The notes: generated from the sequence alone by a model not told the origin. A stretch of DNA of 64,000 nucleotides from DASCQC01 sp036012865 (GCA_036012865.1 DASCQC010000010.1:1-64000), one strand, 5' to 3'; positions 41,418-50,728 are shown, numbered from the stretch's first letter. Translations and numbers: made by a program.

Positions 41418-42543
41418 AAGTTTTCCTCACAGGGTTAAAATAGCGATAAATTGGCTTTATATACTTTCGAGAATACCGATACCACACAGTATTGTAGGTG
41501 TTTGGATAATCGCTATAACTCATTGGAGGCAAATTCAGTATTTCCTCAAAATCACCTAAAGAAAGGCCAAACTTTTTTGCTACGTAATCCTTTAATGGTT
41601 TTATTTCTTCTGCAAGAATGGCTGGTTCTTTTAATTTTTTTAAGGCCTGACTTCTTGATAAAACTCCCGCACAAATTAAGTTCGACAAATGCCCCTTACG
41701 TTTGTCATAATTAAATTTTTCAGGAAGTATATAACCCTGAAAAAACTTCGTATAAACAGATTCATAGTGTTTTCCACCATAGTCCTTCCACTCTAATTCA
41801 TTCTGAATAGTCTGTTTTGCTGTATCTAGATCGAATTTAAAATAATCAAATAAAGGTATAAATTGAATTCCATGGATTTTCTTGTAAAAGAAGTTTTTAA
41901 ATGAATCCATGTAGGGAAATTTTTGAAGTTTTTTTTCTGTATACTTTTTATAAATGGATCTAATATAATGGTAGTCTCCATGTCCTTGAGACCATGTGTG
42001 AGGCATAATACGTTCAGTAATTTGATTAGCTCCACTAATGACATATTTCACATTGTATTGTTTTGCTACCTCATATAGTGTTGCGCAAATAGCATGATCT
42101 GTAGGAATTTCAGAATCTGGCGTAGAAGCCTTGAGGAACGCTAATTGCAAATTACTAAATTCATTCCAATCAAGAATTTTTGTATGCAGATCTATGTCTA
42201 ATTTTGTAACAATATTTTCGACATTTTTCACAGATAATTCTGAGTTCCACCCATTATCCATATGAACAGCAATAGGGTTCAAACCAAGTTTCTTTTTTAC
42301 AACATAGGCTAAATAAGTACTATCAACACCTCCGCTCAAGCCAATAACACAGTCGTATTTGCCAGATTTTTTATTTTTAATCTGTGTAATTTTATCGTTG
42401 AGTATTTGAGATGCATTGGGCTGTAGCGCCGGAAGTGTTGGAACATATTTCATATATGATTTACAATGATGACATTGTAGATTTTTATCAAATATAATAT
42501 TGGGATCGGTTTCATCCATAATGCAAAAAGTACAAATTTTCAT
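41404..42543 (-). CDS. wbpG: N-acetyl sugar amidotransferase (WbuX/WbpG type), set 1
   Basis: PP-loop ATPase that, with HisH-like and HisF-like partners, converts an acetamido group on a sugar to acetamidino. The N-terminal zinc-type cysteines are ICTFCIMDETDP and LQCHHCKSY; the PP-loop GLSGGVDSTYLAYVV follows at about 68. I use ATG 42543, since the family begins with this Cys motif; ATG 42558 lies upstream without a better ribosome site. It follows the WbuZ-like gene directly, and the WbuY-like gene precedes that, so set 1 is complete and contiguous (41404-43883). Next to the WbpB-WbpD fusion it probably modifies a diacetamido-uronate residue. Confidence 0.9.
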   Translation of the reverse strand: MKICTFCIMDETDPNIIFDKNLQCHHCKSYMKYVPTLPALQPNASQILNDKITQIKNKKSGKYDCVIGLSGGVDSTYLAYVVKKKLGLNPIAVHMDNGWNSELSVKNVENIVTKLDIDLHTKILDWNEFSNLQLAFLKASTPDSEIPTDHAICATLYEVAKQYNVKYVISGANQITERIMPHTWSQGHGDYHYIRSIYKKYTEKKLQKFPYMDSFKNFFYKKIHGIQFIPLFDYFKFDLDTAKQTIQNELEWKDYGGKHYESVYTKFFQGYILPEKFNYDKRKGHLSNLICAGVLSRSQALKKLKEPAILAEEIKPLKDYVAKKFGLSLGDFEEILNLPPMSYSDYPNTYNTVWYRYSRKYIKPIYRYFNPVRKTYAKT

Positions 42544-42544
42544 A

Positions 42545-43279
42545 CTAAAATCTCTCATATTTAATCAGAACAGCGTTGTGAGGGCCATGATAGATAAATC
42601 GACTGCTGGCAGCAACAGAATGTGCTCCACAGTTTATAGCTGCACTTGATGTTGAATTTTGATTACAGCCACCAAGTAAAACAATTGGAATATTAATTTT
42701 CTCTTTTATTTTTTTCAATAAAAAATAGTCATAGCCCTTAAATGTTCCATCATTATCTATAAAATTAAGCAACAATTCTCCTGCCTCTATATTATAAAGT
42801 CTATCTATAATCTCTTTCAAAGAAAATTGAACGACTTCACGACCACTGTTTTTATAAAATTTTTCTTTACGCAAAAAAGAGTAACGATAGTCTAAAGATA
42901 CTGATACAGCCTGCGAGCCAAAATTTTTAGCCACTTCATGAATACACTCTAAATTATTGTAGAAAGCTGTGTTAAAAATTACCTTTTCACAGCCTAAATG
43001 AAAAATCTCCGAGGCCATCTCAAAACTGCAAATGCCCCCTCCATACGTCACAGGCATCTCACACTCTGAAAATATATGTTGAAGCATCTTTATATTCGAG
43101 GAACGAGAAAATCGATCAGGACTAATATCACAGATGATAAGTTCATCAACTCTTTTTTCATTAAATATACGCACAGCATTAAGAGGGTCTCCTATATAAT
43201 TTGGTGATTTAAACTGCCTGGTTTTCACCAGCTTCCCATCATATAGTTGTAATACTGGTATTATTCTTGGTCTTAACAT
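42545..43279 (-). CDS. wbuZ: HisF-like acetamidino modification protein (WbuZ type), set 1
   Basis: TIM-barrel paralogue of the imidazole glycerol phosphate synthase cyclase. It starts RIIPVLQLYDGKLVKTRQFK, where true HisF has the catalytic Asp of the CLD motif; here it is Gln, as expected in glycosyl-amidation paralogues. MPVTYGGGICSF and IPIVLLGGCNQN supply the phosphate-binding loops. It is thought to receive ammonia from the HisH-like partner and pass it to the amidotransferase rather than make histidine. It overlaps the HisH-like gene by 41 bp and ends 1 bp before the amidotransferase start. Confidence 0.88.
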   Translation of the reverse strand: MLRPRIIPVLQLYDGKLVKTRQFKSPNYIGDPLNAVRIFNEKRVDELIICDISPDRFSRSSNIKMLQHIFSECEMPVTYGGGICSFEMASEIFHLGCEKVIFNTAFYNNLECIHEVAKNFGSQAVSVSLDYRYSFLRKEKFYKNSGREVVQFSLKEIIDRLYNIEAGELLLNFIDNDGTFKGYDYFLLKKIKEKINIPIVLLGGCNQNSTSSAAINCGAHSVAASSRFIYHGPHNAVLIKYERF

Positions 43280-43883
43280 GTTGTTTCGATATAATGTTTC
43301 TTAATAACTCTAAACCTTGAGAATAACTTTTCTCAGGATGAAATTGTATTGCTGTAACTTGTCCATTGGAAACAATAGCTGGAAATCTCTCCCCATAATC
43401 AGTATAAGCAATAGTATTTTCTGACTTGGGAAATCTATAAGAGTGACAAAAGTAAAAAGGCTGATCTTGTTCAATATAAAGAGAACTTTTCCTCTTCTTG
43501 GAAGGTTTGATATTATTCCAACCGATATGCGGCACAGGAGACTTTTCTAAAGAAGCGAGCCTTTGAACATTCCCTGGTAAAAGCCCCAAACCTTCTTGGG
43601 AACCTTCTTCACTATACTCAAAAAGAACTTGTGCACCACTACAAATGCCTATTAACTTAATCCTCTTAGATAAAGTCAGGTTTTTTAATTTATAGAAGAA
43701 CTCATGCTTTTTAAGAGAATTAATATAAATATCAAAAGAACTTACTCCAGGCAGTAAAATAAAAGATGTTTTATCAGTTACTAAACCAATATCATTTGAC
43801 AAAACAAACTCAATACCTGACTTTGTAAGCGCTTCATGAATTGACCCCATATTGCTATATTCAGGCTTAAAAACGTATAACAT
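43239..43883 (-). CDS. HisH-like glutamine amidotransferase (WbuY type), set 1
   Basis: Class I glutaminase that releases ammonia from glutamine. Catalytic Cys is in IGICSGAQVLFEYS (about 80), and the His-Glu pair in AIQFHPEKSYSQGLELL (about 188). The N-terminal HisH motif is altered (YSNMGSIHEAL instead of GNxxSV). It overlaps its HisF-like partner by 41 bp, a strong sign of coupled synthesis of a complex. It is one of two HisH-like genes in the operon and belongs with the amidotransferase at 41404. Confidence 0.88.
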   Translation of the reverse strand: MLYVFKPEYSNMGSIHEALTKSGIEFVLSNDIGLVTDKTSFILLPGVSSFDIYINSLKKHEFFYKLKNLTLSKRIKLIGICSGAQVLFEYSEEGSQEGLGLLPGNVQRLASLEKSPVPHIGWNNIKPSKKRKSSLYIEQDQPFYFCHSYRFPKSENTIAYTDYGERFPAIVSNGQVTAIQFHPEKSYSQGLELLRNIISKQHVKTKNNTSITTI

Positions 43884-43884
43884 T

Positions 43885-45345
43885 CTAGTGAACCCGAGTT
43901 AAAGTTAAAATAGTACTCATGATATCTTCCTCAGTAGTTGCGTAAAGGAGTGTTTTATCATCGACACATTTTTTATGTTCTAAAATACCATACTCCGAAA
44001 TAAATAGGGTTTTGATCCCAAAAGCTTCGCATTCAATATAAGTACTTGATCGAACAGTAACATGTAAGTTTATATTTCGCAACAATGCACATAATGGTAG
44101 ATTCGAAGCATTAATGTATTCAACATTTGTCAAAGAAATCTTTGATATTTTCTCAATTCCTTCACTACGCCCACCACTAATTGTCGTAGGATGGTGTCGT
44201 AACCACCACCGAACATTCAACTTCTTTCTCATGATTACATCTGCCAAAGTGTCCCAGTTTTTTCTAAATCCGGCAATCGGCTGAAGTGTTACAAGAATAT
44301 CAAAAAAACAATTATCATGTTTCATTTTTTTCTTTAAATTATTTATAAGAGTATCATATTTTAACGTTAGATCAGAATTATGTAGCCATATTTTATGACT
44401 AAGGTTGCCTGTTTCTAAAACCTCATGATAATTGGTTTTTTTACTCCAGGATTTAATGCATTTTGAAGATGGTTTATCCCACGTAAGATAGCATTTGGGG
44501 AACTCTTTGTAACCATGCTTTGGCACTGTTGTCCACTCACAATAGGCATCATGAGATATCATTGTTCCATGTTGTATGTCACATGAGACAATGTCAGCAC
44601 GGTGTGCAGCAATATTTAAAGCAAACCCCATGTCGTGATAAAATGAGACTATGATTACTCTTTCTATCTTGCTTGTTTTTAATAAAAATTTAAAGAATCT
44701 TGCTAAAAATGCCACTTTACAGGCTTTATAGTTAAGACTGCGGACAGAAAAATCCTCCATGTTAAGGTGATTTTCTTTTATTATGTTTATAAATTGAGCA
44801 TAATCTTTAGGGATAAATAAATGTTTGGTGATACGTATATATATACTTGCAATAATTTCGGCTAAGTTCTCTAACCACTCTAATTCTAAAATGTTATATG
44901 CAAGGTGCTTAAAATTTTTATTTAATTTAATAGGGGACAAAAAAAGACAATCTTTGGGGTTTATACTGTGATTAATCTGAAGACCGCGAAAATATTTATC
45001 ACCCCATTTTTCATCAATACAATCTAAAGAAACCCCATCAGTCATATAAATGTATTTAACTTGTCCATTCAAAAAGATTTTTGGAAGTATGAAAAATACA
45101 CCCACTACAATTTGAAAAACTTTTCCTAAAATTGTAACAATTTTGAGTATAGATTTTTTATGAATAGATTCTTTTGGTGGTTTATCTTTACAACTTGATA
45201 TATTCTTAATATAGACTCTTATGGACACCCTAAGAACAGGCCATAAGTTAACGCCTAATGTACACCAGTTTTGAAAATAAATATTTTTTTCAAGTTTATT
45301 AATAAGTGAAAACACTGGAATGTGTGAATACTTATAATCTAGCAT
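43885..45345 (-). CDS. Putative glycosyltransferase (GT-B, capsule/Kdo-transferase-like)
   Basis: 486 residues with no clear enzyme name. One hydrophobic segment lies near residues 75-92 (VFQIVVGVFFILP). The second half has the look of a GT-B fold: IVSCDIQHGTMISHDAY (about 252), LVTLQPIAGF (about 345), RWWLRHHPTTISG (about 375) and NLHVTVRSSTYIECEAFGI (about 432). The last, S-T-Y-x-E-x-x-x-x-G, resembles the nucleotide-sugar-binding end of capsule and CMP-sugar transferases. It lies between the two HisH/HisF sets. It could transfer the nonulosonic acid, but that is a guess. Confidence 0.6.
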   Translation of the reverse strand: MLDYKYSHIPVFSLINKLEKNIYFQNWCTLGVNLWPVLRVSIRVYIKNISSCKDKPPKESIHKKSILKIVTILGKVFQIVVGVFFILPKIFLNGQVKYIYMTDGVSLDCIDEKWGDKYFRGLQINHSINPKDCLFLSPIKLNKNFKHLAYNILELEWLENLAEIIASIYIRITKHLFIPKDYAQFINIIKENHLNMEDFSVRSLNYKACKVAFLARFFKFLLKTSKIERVIIVSFYHDMGFALNIAAHRADIVSCDIQHGTMISHDAYCEWTTVPKHGYKEFPKCYLTWDKPSSKCIKSWSKKTNYHEVLETGNLSHKIWLHNSDLTLKYDTLINNLKKKMKHDNCFFDILVTLQPIAGFRKNWDTLADVIMRKKLNVRWWLRHHPTTISGGRSEGIEKISKISLTNVEYINASNLPLCALLRNINLHVTVRSSTYIECEAFGIKTLFISEYGILEHKKCVDDKTLLYATTEEDIMSTILTLTRVH

Positions 45346-45974
45346 TGTGCAAATTTTCTCAATAAATCTAGTCCATTTTTTCTACTTTTTTCCGGATGAA
45401 ACTGGCAACCAAATACATTATTTTTTTCAATATAGCCAATAATTGAATTCCCTAAATAATCAGACGTACCAACCACTAAGTCGTTATCTTGAAGGCTATT
45501 AGCACAGTAAGAATGAACGAAATAAAATTCACTATCTTCGTCTAGATTGGTGAATAAGCCCTTGTTTTTAGCATTATTAAACTTTATGGAATTCCATCCT
45601 ATGTGTGGAAGTTTAAAATCAAGATGTGACGTATTATTTATAATTTCCCTAACTTTGCCATTTATAATACCCAGGCCCGGAGCTCCTTGCCCTTCAAAAC
45701 CACGTGTAAAGAGTAATTGCATCCCTACACAAATCCCCATAAGATTTTTTCCACTATCAATGAAGGATAAAATTTCAGAAATAAAGTTTTTTCTTAATAA
45801 AACATTGTAGCAAGTATCAAAAGAACCAACTCCTGGTAATATTACCTTTCCATAATTCTTTAATTTAGCGCTATTTTCAACCAGAATAGGCTCATATCCT
45901 ATAGCCTCAATAGCTTTAAATAAGCTAAATAAATTACCCACATCATAATTGACAATGGCGATTTTTTTAGACAT
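45339..45974 (-). CDS. HisH-like glutamine amidotransferase, set 2
   Basis: Class I glutaminase subunit with all motifs: IVNYDVGNLFSLFKAIEAIGY (about 6-26, close to true HisH), VILPGVGSFD, catalytic Cys in LMGICVGMQLLF (about 82) and GCQFHPEKSRKNGLDLLRKF (about 190). It overlaps the HisF-like gene by 8 bp and the next gene by 7 bp. Being closer to HisH than the set-1 protein, it could in principle act in histidine synthesis. Its position inside a glycan operon, and the unpaired amidotransferase at 52642, point instead to sugar acetamidino formation. Confidence 0.88.
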   Translation of the reverse strand: MSKKIAIVNYDVGNLFSLFKAIEAIGYEPILVENSAKLKNYGKVILPGVGSFDTCYNVLLRKNFISEILSFIDSGKNLMGICVGMQLLFTRGFEGQGAPGLGIINGKVREIINNTSHLDFKLPHIGWNSIKFNNAKNKGLFTNLDEDSEFYFVHSYCANSLQDNDLVVGTSDYLGNSIIGYIEKNNVFGCQFHPEKSRKNGLDLLRKFAQC

Positions 45975-46704
45975 AGTTTATTTGTTCCTTGTACAGATTT
46001 GTAAGAGAAAGATTTTTATAATGTAAAGTAGATCCCAATGCAATAGCATTAATTCCTTGATTTGCATAAATAGTATTAAAGTGTTCTCTAGACCAAATGC
46101 CACCACTTACGATCAGAGGAGCTCTGCAATACGGAGCAACTTCTTTTAGTAGGGTCATATCAAAGCCCTTCCTTGTTCCGTCTCTATCAATAGAGGTTAA
46201 TAATATTTCACCACACCCTAAACTTTGTGCCTCTTGAACCCAGTCTATTGCCCGTATACCTGTAGGTTCTCTTCCGGATTCCACAAAAACTTCATATCCA
46301 AGTTTTGTATTTTTTACATCTAATTGAAGAACAAGGCATTGTACACCAAATGTTTTACATATATCTCTTAATAATTTGGGGTTTTTTATTGCAGCTGTAT
46401 TTATAGCAACCTTATCTGCCCCCGATCTTAACAAATCATAAACGTCTTTTAGACTTTTTATTCCCCCTCCCACAGTTATAGGAATAAAAACGTTCCTTGC
46501 TGTTTTTTTTATCAGAGAAATTAGATAAGATCTATCGTATAAGCTTGCTACAGAATCAAGGTAAAGGATTTCACTTGCACCTTGATTATAGTAATTTATA
46601 GCAAATTCTTCTGGGTCTCCTAATTTTCTTAATCCTTCAAATTGAATACCCTTGATAACATGTTGGCCCTTTATATCTAATCTAGCGATAATTCTCTTTT
46701 TCAT
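45967..46704 (-). CDS. HisF-like protein, set 2
   Basis: TIM barrel of 245 residues. RIIARLDIKGQHVIKGIQFE keeps the first catalytic Asp of HisF, and LVLQLDVKNTKLGYEV keeps the second, unlike the set-1 paralogue. PITVGGGIKSLKDVYDLLRSGADK and LIVSGGIWS give the phosphate loops. It probably forms a complex with the overlapping HisH-like protein and supplies ammonia to the amidotransferase at 52642. The intact Asp pair leaves a cyclase role possible. Confidence 0.86.
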   Translation of the reverse strand: MKKRIIARLDIKGQHVIKGIQFEGLRKLGDPEEFAINYYNQGASEILYLDSVASLYDRSYLISLIKKTARNVFIPITVGGGIKSLKDVYDLLRSGADKVAINTAAIKNPKLLRDICKTFGVQCLVLQLDVKNTKLGYEVFVESGREPTGIRAIDWVQEAQSLGCGEILLTSIDRDGTRKGFDMTLLKEVAPYCRAPLIVSGGIWSREHFNTIYANQGINAIALGSTLHYKNLSLTNLYKEQINYV

Positions 46705-46712
46705 TATGAACC

Positions 46713-47807
46713 TTAAGCAAATGCCATTAATTCTCTGTGTAGCACAGTGTTGATATTAGCGAGAGCAGAATCAAATTTCATAGAAGCATTAATATTACTT
46801 TTTCTTTCTAAAAATGAGATGATTTCTTTCTCAGTTCTAACATTGCAAACTAAATCTTCTGGAATTGGCATTTCAGAAAGAGTTCCTGCAACTGATACCT
46901 GATAATCTTGAATTTTATTGGAAATATTTATCATGGCAATATCTGGTTTTTTCAAAGAGAAAAGTTGTTTCATTATTAATAAATCAGTTACATATGTTGA
47001 AAAACATGTAAAAATCTTATCAGCTCTTAACAATAATATTTCTTTTGGAATTTCTTGCTCATCTAAAAGTAAAAAAGATGGTGGCAAGTACTTCCTTACA
47101 TCATACAAGTTAACTGATGGGTGGGGTAAATAATAACAGGGTAGGTTAGAATATTTTGCATGCTTTATAACCAACTCTATCGTAGCAATATAATCGTCTA
47201 TGAAGGATATAGGTTGTCCTACAAAAACCCAGTACTTATCTGGAGTAGAATGATTTCTGCGTAATTTTTTTAATAAATTGTCAGCAACATGGTTCAAATA
47301 AAAATCATACTTTAGTGATCCAACAATTTCCGAAGGCAAGTGGGGATAGTTTTTATCTGTAATTGATTTTGCGAAGTTGTCCATTAATAAAACCTTATCG
47401 GGGACACAGCCTAAATTTTTATTTATATACCCCCAATAATCTTGATAAGAAATTACTGGAATAAGGCCTTTACAAACTTTAATAGCAACCTCATCAACTC
47501 CAATTCCTGCCCCTGATATGCCTGTTATTAGAATATCAGGGGCTTCATTTGACACCAGCTTTTGTATTTTTTTTATTGAGTTAGCAAGAGGGGCTTTATA
47601 TCCTTTAACATACTCAAAGTGTTCTAAATATTCTGAGAATATATCTGAGTCGTCTTGGCAAAGCATTTTCCTGAATAGCTCGTTAGCAGGATAACCTAGA
47701 ATCACTTTAATATCGAAAAATTCACGGATTAAGGAACTTTGTACCAATGCAAATGCATTCAAGCCTGAGCTATAATCACGAGCTGTCAATAAAAGTTTTT
47801 TTGCCAT
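46713..47807 (-). CDS. Putative GT-B fold glycosyltransferase
   Basis: 364 residues, no firm family. The start KKLLLTARDYSSGLNAFALV is Rossmann-like; DILITGISGAGIGVDEVAIKV (about 95) and KYWVFVGQPISFIDDYIATI (about 195) fit a two-domain GT-B layout, as does the late LLLRADKIFTCFSTYVTDLLIM (about 258). A similar split is seen in polysialyl- and legionaminyl-transferase-like proteins, but without clear catalytic residues I only class it as a transferase candidate. It lies 5 bp downstream of the Gfo/Idh gene and 8 bp from the HisF-like gene. Confidence 0.5.
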   Translation of the reverse strand: MAKKLLLTARDYSSGLNAFALVQSSLIREFFDIKVILGYPANELFRKMLCQDDSDIFSEYLEHFEYVKGYKAPLANSIKKIQKLVSNEAPDILITGISGAGIGVDEVAIKVCKGLIPVISYQDYWGYINKNLGCVPDKVLLMDNFAKSITDKNYPHLPSEIVGSLKYDFYLNHVADNLLKKLRRNHSTPDKYWVFVGQPISFIDDYIATIELVIKHAKYSNLPCYYLPHPSVNLYDVRKYLPPSFLLLDEQEIPKEILLLRADKIFTCFSTYVTDLLIMKQLFSLKKPDIAMINISNKIQDYQVSVAGTLSEMPIPEDLVCNVRTEKEIISFLERKSNINASMKFDSALANINTVLHRELMAFA

Positions 47808-47812
47808 AATAA

Positions 47813-48835
47813 TTAATTCGTATAAACCAATTTATCTTGATTCATATAAACCAATTGACCTTGCGAAGATGAATTACGTATGGCTTCAATTAAATGTAAA
47901 ACTTTTATACCATCGTTAAAATTAGGGCCTTTCAAAGAACCTTTATTTTTCACCTGTTCGATAAAATATTTCATTTCATTTATGTACATCTGATTGTAAT
48001 CCTTACCTTCAGCCAAAATTTCAACTTTTCCTTCAGTTTCTGCGTATATTTTTCTTGCACCAATGTCCCAATTCAAGGTTCCTTTTTCACAAGTAACTTG
48101 GAAAAACTCTCTAAATTTTTTGGTAAATAAATCTACATGAACAGATACATCTAAGCCTGATTTGCAATTAAATATAAACTCTCCAAAATCATCCGTATCC
48201 ATTTCTAGGTCACTGTGCTTTTTACTAATGCCAAATACAGATTTTACTTCCCCAAAAAACCATAAAACCATGTCATATAGATGACTTTGATCCAGCAAGG
48301 TGCCACCTCCCAAGCTTTTCTTAGACATATAGAAATCTCTATAGTCTTCTTCTGGGTGCCAATCAGGTAAGTATGTTGACATTTCGGCTCTAGAATATAG
48401 CGGTTTACCTAAATATTGACTTTTAATTAATTCACTAAATTTATTTGCAACTGGGTCGAAACGAAAACAATATGCTACGAAGGAAAATTTGTTAGATTTT
48501 GAAACGACACTTTCAATTTCTTTGAGATGTTCTGTGTTCACACAAACAGGTTTCTCTATCATTAAATTAACACCACGTGCTGCCATTTTAATGATATCCA
48601 AATGATGTAATGATGTGGGCGTTGCAATAATAGCTGAATCAAAGTTTTGACTTTCTAATGCTTGGTCCGAGGTTTCGAAAAGGTTGTCCTTACTAATTTT
48701 AAAGGTGTTATGAACTTGATTACGACAGCTTTCTTTCGGGTCAACAGCAAATATATTTTTAGTATCTAAAATATTTGCTAAATTTCCAATATGCCTCTTT
48801 CCAATACTTCCACACCCTATAACTAAAGTCTTCAT
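47813..48835 (-). CDS. Gfo/Idh/MocA family oxidoreductase
   Basis: 340-residue NAD(P)-dependent sugar dehydrogenase or reductase. It starts MKTLVIGCGSIGKRHIGNLA (nucleotide-binding loop), followed by AIIATPTSLHHLDIIKMA and LMIEKPVCVN, where EKP carries the catalytic Lys. LGGGTLLDQSHLYDMVLWFFG (about 180, in part) provides the usual His-containing site. I start it at ATG 48835 because AGGAGA lies 6 nt upstream; the earlier ATG 48853 lacks one. Its first 30 codons exist again as a decayed tandem copy just upstream (48863-48961). A role in nonulosonic acid tailoring (the ptm-like branch) is possible. Confidence 0.85.
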   Translation of the reverse strand: MKTLVIGCGSIGKRHIGNLANILDTKNIFAVDPKESCRNQVHNTFKISKDNLFETSDQALESQNFDSAIIATPTSLHHLDIIKMAARGVNLMIEKPVCVNTEHLKEIESVVSKSNKFSFVAYCFRFDPVANKFSELIKSQYLGKPLYSRAEMSTYLPDWHPEEDYRDFYMSKKSLGGGTLLDQSHLYDMVLWFFGEVKSVFGISKKHSDLEMDTDDFGEFIFNCKSGLDVSVHVDLFTKKFREFFQVTCEKGTLNWDIGARKIYAETEGKVEILAEGKDYNQMYINEMKYFIEQVKNKGSLKGPNFNDGIKVLHLIEAIRNSSSQGQLVYMNQDKLVYTN

Positions 48836-48871
48836 ATTACATTCTCCTATCATTTAAATTAATTACTCTTT
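48746..48871. repeat. Tandem duplication copy 1 (126 bp)
   Basis: Aligns with 48872-48997 at about 90% identity, period 126 bp. This copy holds the live start of the Gfo/Idh gene, its ribosome site, and the remains of the neighbouring methyltransferase's 3' end. Confidence 0.9.
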
Positions 48872-48961
48872 AGCAAATATATTTTTAGTATCTAAAATAT
48901 TTGCTAAATTCTCAATATCCCTATTTCCAATACATCCATACCTTATAAGTAAAGTCTTCAT
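48863..48961 (-). pseudogene. Duplicated 5' fragment of the Gfo/Idh gene
   Basis: Starts MKTLLIRYGCIGNRDIENLA and continues NILDTKNIFA, then stops after 32 residues. It matches the first 30 residues of the intact gene with changes that destroy the nucleotide-binding glycines (GCGSIG became RYGCIG). It keeps the AGGAGA ribosome site, so it may still be translated as a useless peptide between the methyltransferase and the real gene. Confidence 0.85.
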
Positions 48962-48997
48962 ATTACATTCTCCTATCATTCAAATTAATTACTCTTT
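48872..48997. repeat. Tandem duplication copy 2 (126 bp)
   Basis: Second copy of the 126-bp unit. Its far end overlaps the last codons of the methyltransferase gene (stop at 48985-48987), showing that the original unit spanned the methyltransferase-Gfo junction. Confidence 0.9.
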
Positions 48998-49971
48998 CTT
49001 GCGATACAACACATATGGCTTGATCTATTTTTATTGACTAGGAATTTTTGGAAATCATTTTTTCTAGTCTGTTCACATAGAATAAACTTCAAACAGTCTG
49101 ATAAAATCTTATTTTTAATTGGCATTGCTTTGTCTAGCAGTTCCACATCAAAAACACCAGGCGTGGTAATGTGTGTACTCCATTTTCCATTTTTTTCCAA
49201 CATGATTTTTAACGCTTCTGGGTTATATAGCCTTATATGATCAAAGGGTATTTGAGTGGATCTTTCTTGCAATAACTCAACTTCAAAACTATTTCCATTG
49301 GGTGTCGTCAGTATTAAAATTCCACCAGGATTTAAAAGCTCGTAAGCTTTATTAAAAAAAGAGATGGGATCAATCAAATGTTCGATAACCTCAAAAGAAA
49401 CGATACAATCCACATTTAAATCAAGTTTTAAATTTTCAAAAGTGCATCTATGAACTTTAATGTTTTCCTTATTTAGAGATAGCTCCTGAGGTTCAACAAC
49501 ATGGATTTCTTTAAATAGGTTAAGCTCACTTAATTTTAATGAAAGCTCACCACGTCCTCCACCAACTTCAACGAGAATCGGGTCTATAAAACCCAATGAA
49601 TCAACGTTTTTTTTGATCAATTGTGATCTTTTATTATACATTTTTTCTCTAGTTTTTTGCATTTTACTAGGCATTTCTTCGCGCCATATCCGTAAAGCCT
49701 CGCTGCTATTTAGAAAACCTACTATTTCTAAATCTTCTGGACATGGATTTAAAAATATAGTATTGCACTTATTACATTGATAATAATCAAGCTCAAAACA
49801 AGTAAATCTATAATTTGTACTATGATGTTTGCAGGCAGGACAAATATCATTTTTAATAAAGAAGTTCTTTTTTTCTTTTGCAAAATCAATGACATCCTTT
49901 TTTAATTTGCTTGCTATGCGCTCTGAAAATGACTGCTCATGAACGTCATTCAGTGAATAATTAGTTGACAT
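48985..49971 (-). CDS. Zinc-ribbon class I methyltransferase
   Basis: About 328 residues. A four-Cys ribbon (DICPACKHH and YYQCNKCNTIFLNPCP, about 40-75) precedes a SAM-dependent methyltransferase core: PILVEVGGGRGELSLKLSEL (about 130), CIVSFEVIEHLIDPISF (about 180) and LLNPGGILILTTPNG (about 203). This layout is common among sugar C- or O-methyltransferases of glycan clusters. ATG 49971 is chosen because GGAGG lies 8 nt upstream; the TTG at 49986 overlaps that site. It ends in the duplicated region described at 48872-48997. Confidence 0.82.
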   Translation of the reverse strand: MSTNYSLNDVHEQSFSERIASKLKKDVIDFAKEKKNFFIKNDICPACKHHSTNYRFTCFELDYYQCNKCNTIFLNPCPEDLEIVGFLNSSEALRIWREEMPSKMQKTREKMYNKRSQLIKKNVDSLGFIDPILVEVGGGRGELSLKLSELNLFKEIHVVEPQELSLNKENIKVHRCTFENLKLDLNVDCIVSFEVIEHLIDPISFFNKAYELLNPGGILILTTPNGNSFEVELLQERSTQIPFDHIRLYNPEALKIMLEKNGKWSTHITTPGVFDVELLDKAMPIKNKILSDCLKFILCEQTRKNDFQKFLVNKNRSSHMCCIARKSN

Positions 49972-50006
49972 CAATCTAACCTCCAATTACAGTTCAAATT
50001 TATCAT

Positions 50007-50723
50007 TTATTCAAGATAACCTTTATCATGATTTTGAGCAAGATATGATTCAGCAATTATCCAATCATGATACGTATCTATATTGACTGATGCTTTTTCA
50101 GACATCAAAAAATAACTAGAATTATCATCAAAAAAAATTTTTTTCTTCAGAAAGAAGTCTATTTTTATAATATATATAGCTCCATTAATTGCATACGTTT
50201 TCGGCATATCCTGAGATCTCATATTATTTAAGTCTTTAAATGGAAGTTTTGAAACTGTACTCAATTTCTCATCTTTTCCAATTGTTAAATTCATATAATA
50301 ACTTGGTGATATTTCGCTAATACTTACCAAACTATCACAATCGCTGGTAATGGCTTTTTCTACTGCTGAATCAATATCCTGGTGGGTTCGAAACGGTGAC
50401 GTTGGCTGTAAAAGAAGAAGCCAATCATAACGCTGCTTTAAGTTTAGTATTGCGTGCTCTGCTACGTCAAATGATGTGCTATAATCGGTTGCCAAATTTT
50501 TTGGCCTAATAAATGGGACCTGACATCCTGCCTTTTCACAAAGATTCAGTAAATCCTGATCGTCAGAAGACACAACTAAATCGCTTATGTGCTGGGATTT
50601 TTTACAGGCATCAATCGTCCATTGAACTAATGGTTTGCCACCTAATATTTTTGAATTTTTACCAGGAAGTCGCTTAGAACCTGCTCGCGCTGTAATTAAT
50701 CCTAGAATTGTGTTTTTTTTCAT
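50007..50723 (-). CDS. legF: CMP-nonulosonic acid synthetase (CMP-legionaminate type)
   Basis: Activates an acylneuraminate-like 9-carbon acid with CTP. The signature ITARAGSKRLPGKNSKILGGKPL (about 10-32, in two parts) is that of NeuA/LegF/PseF enzymes, and LLLQPTSPFRTHQDIDSAVE (about 100) is the second family motif. Length about 238 fits LegF or PseF. The start ATG 50723 has AAAGG upstream, which overlaps the stop of the preceding gene; the GTG 50732 is less likely. In a cluster with legI, legG, legH, legC and legX it most likely activates legionaminic acid. Confidence 0.9.
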   Translation of the reverse strand: MKKNTILGLITARAGSKRLPGKNSKILGGKPLVQWTIDACKKSQHISDLVVSSDDQDLLNLCEKAGCQVPFIRPKNLATDYSTSFDVAEHAILNLKQRYDWLLLLQPTSPFRTHQDIDSAVEKAITSDCDSLVSISEISPSYYMNLTIGKDEKLSTVSKLPFKDLNNMRSQDMPKTYAINGAIYIIKIDFFLKKKIFFDDNSSYFLMSEKASVNIDTYHDWIIAESYLAQNHDKGYLE

Positions 50724-50728
50724 CTGTT

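Noticed and set aside
45339..46704. True histidine operon fragment
   Set aside because: Only hisH and hisF-like genes are present, they are inside a glycan operon, and a partnerless amidotransferase lies nearby. Kept as an alternative in the entries.
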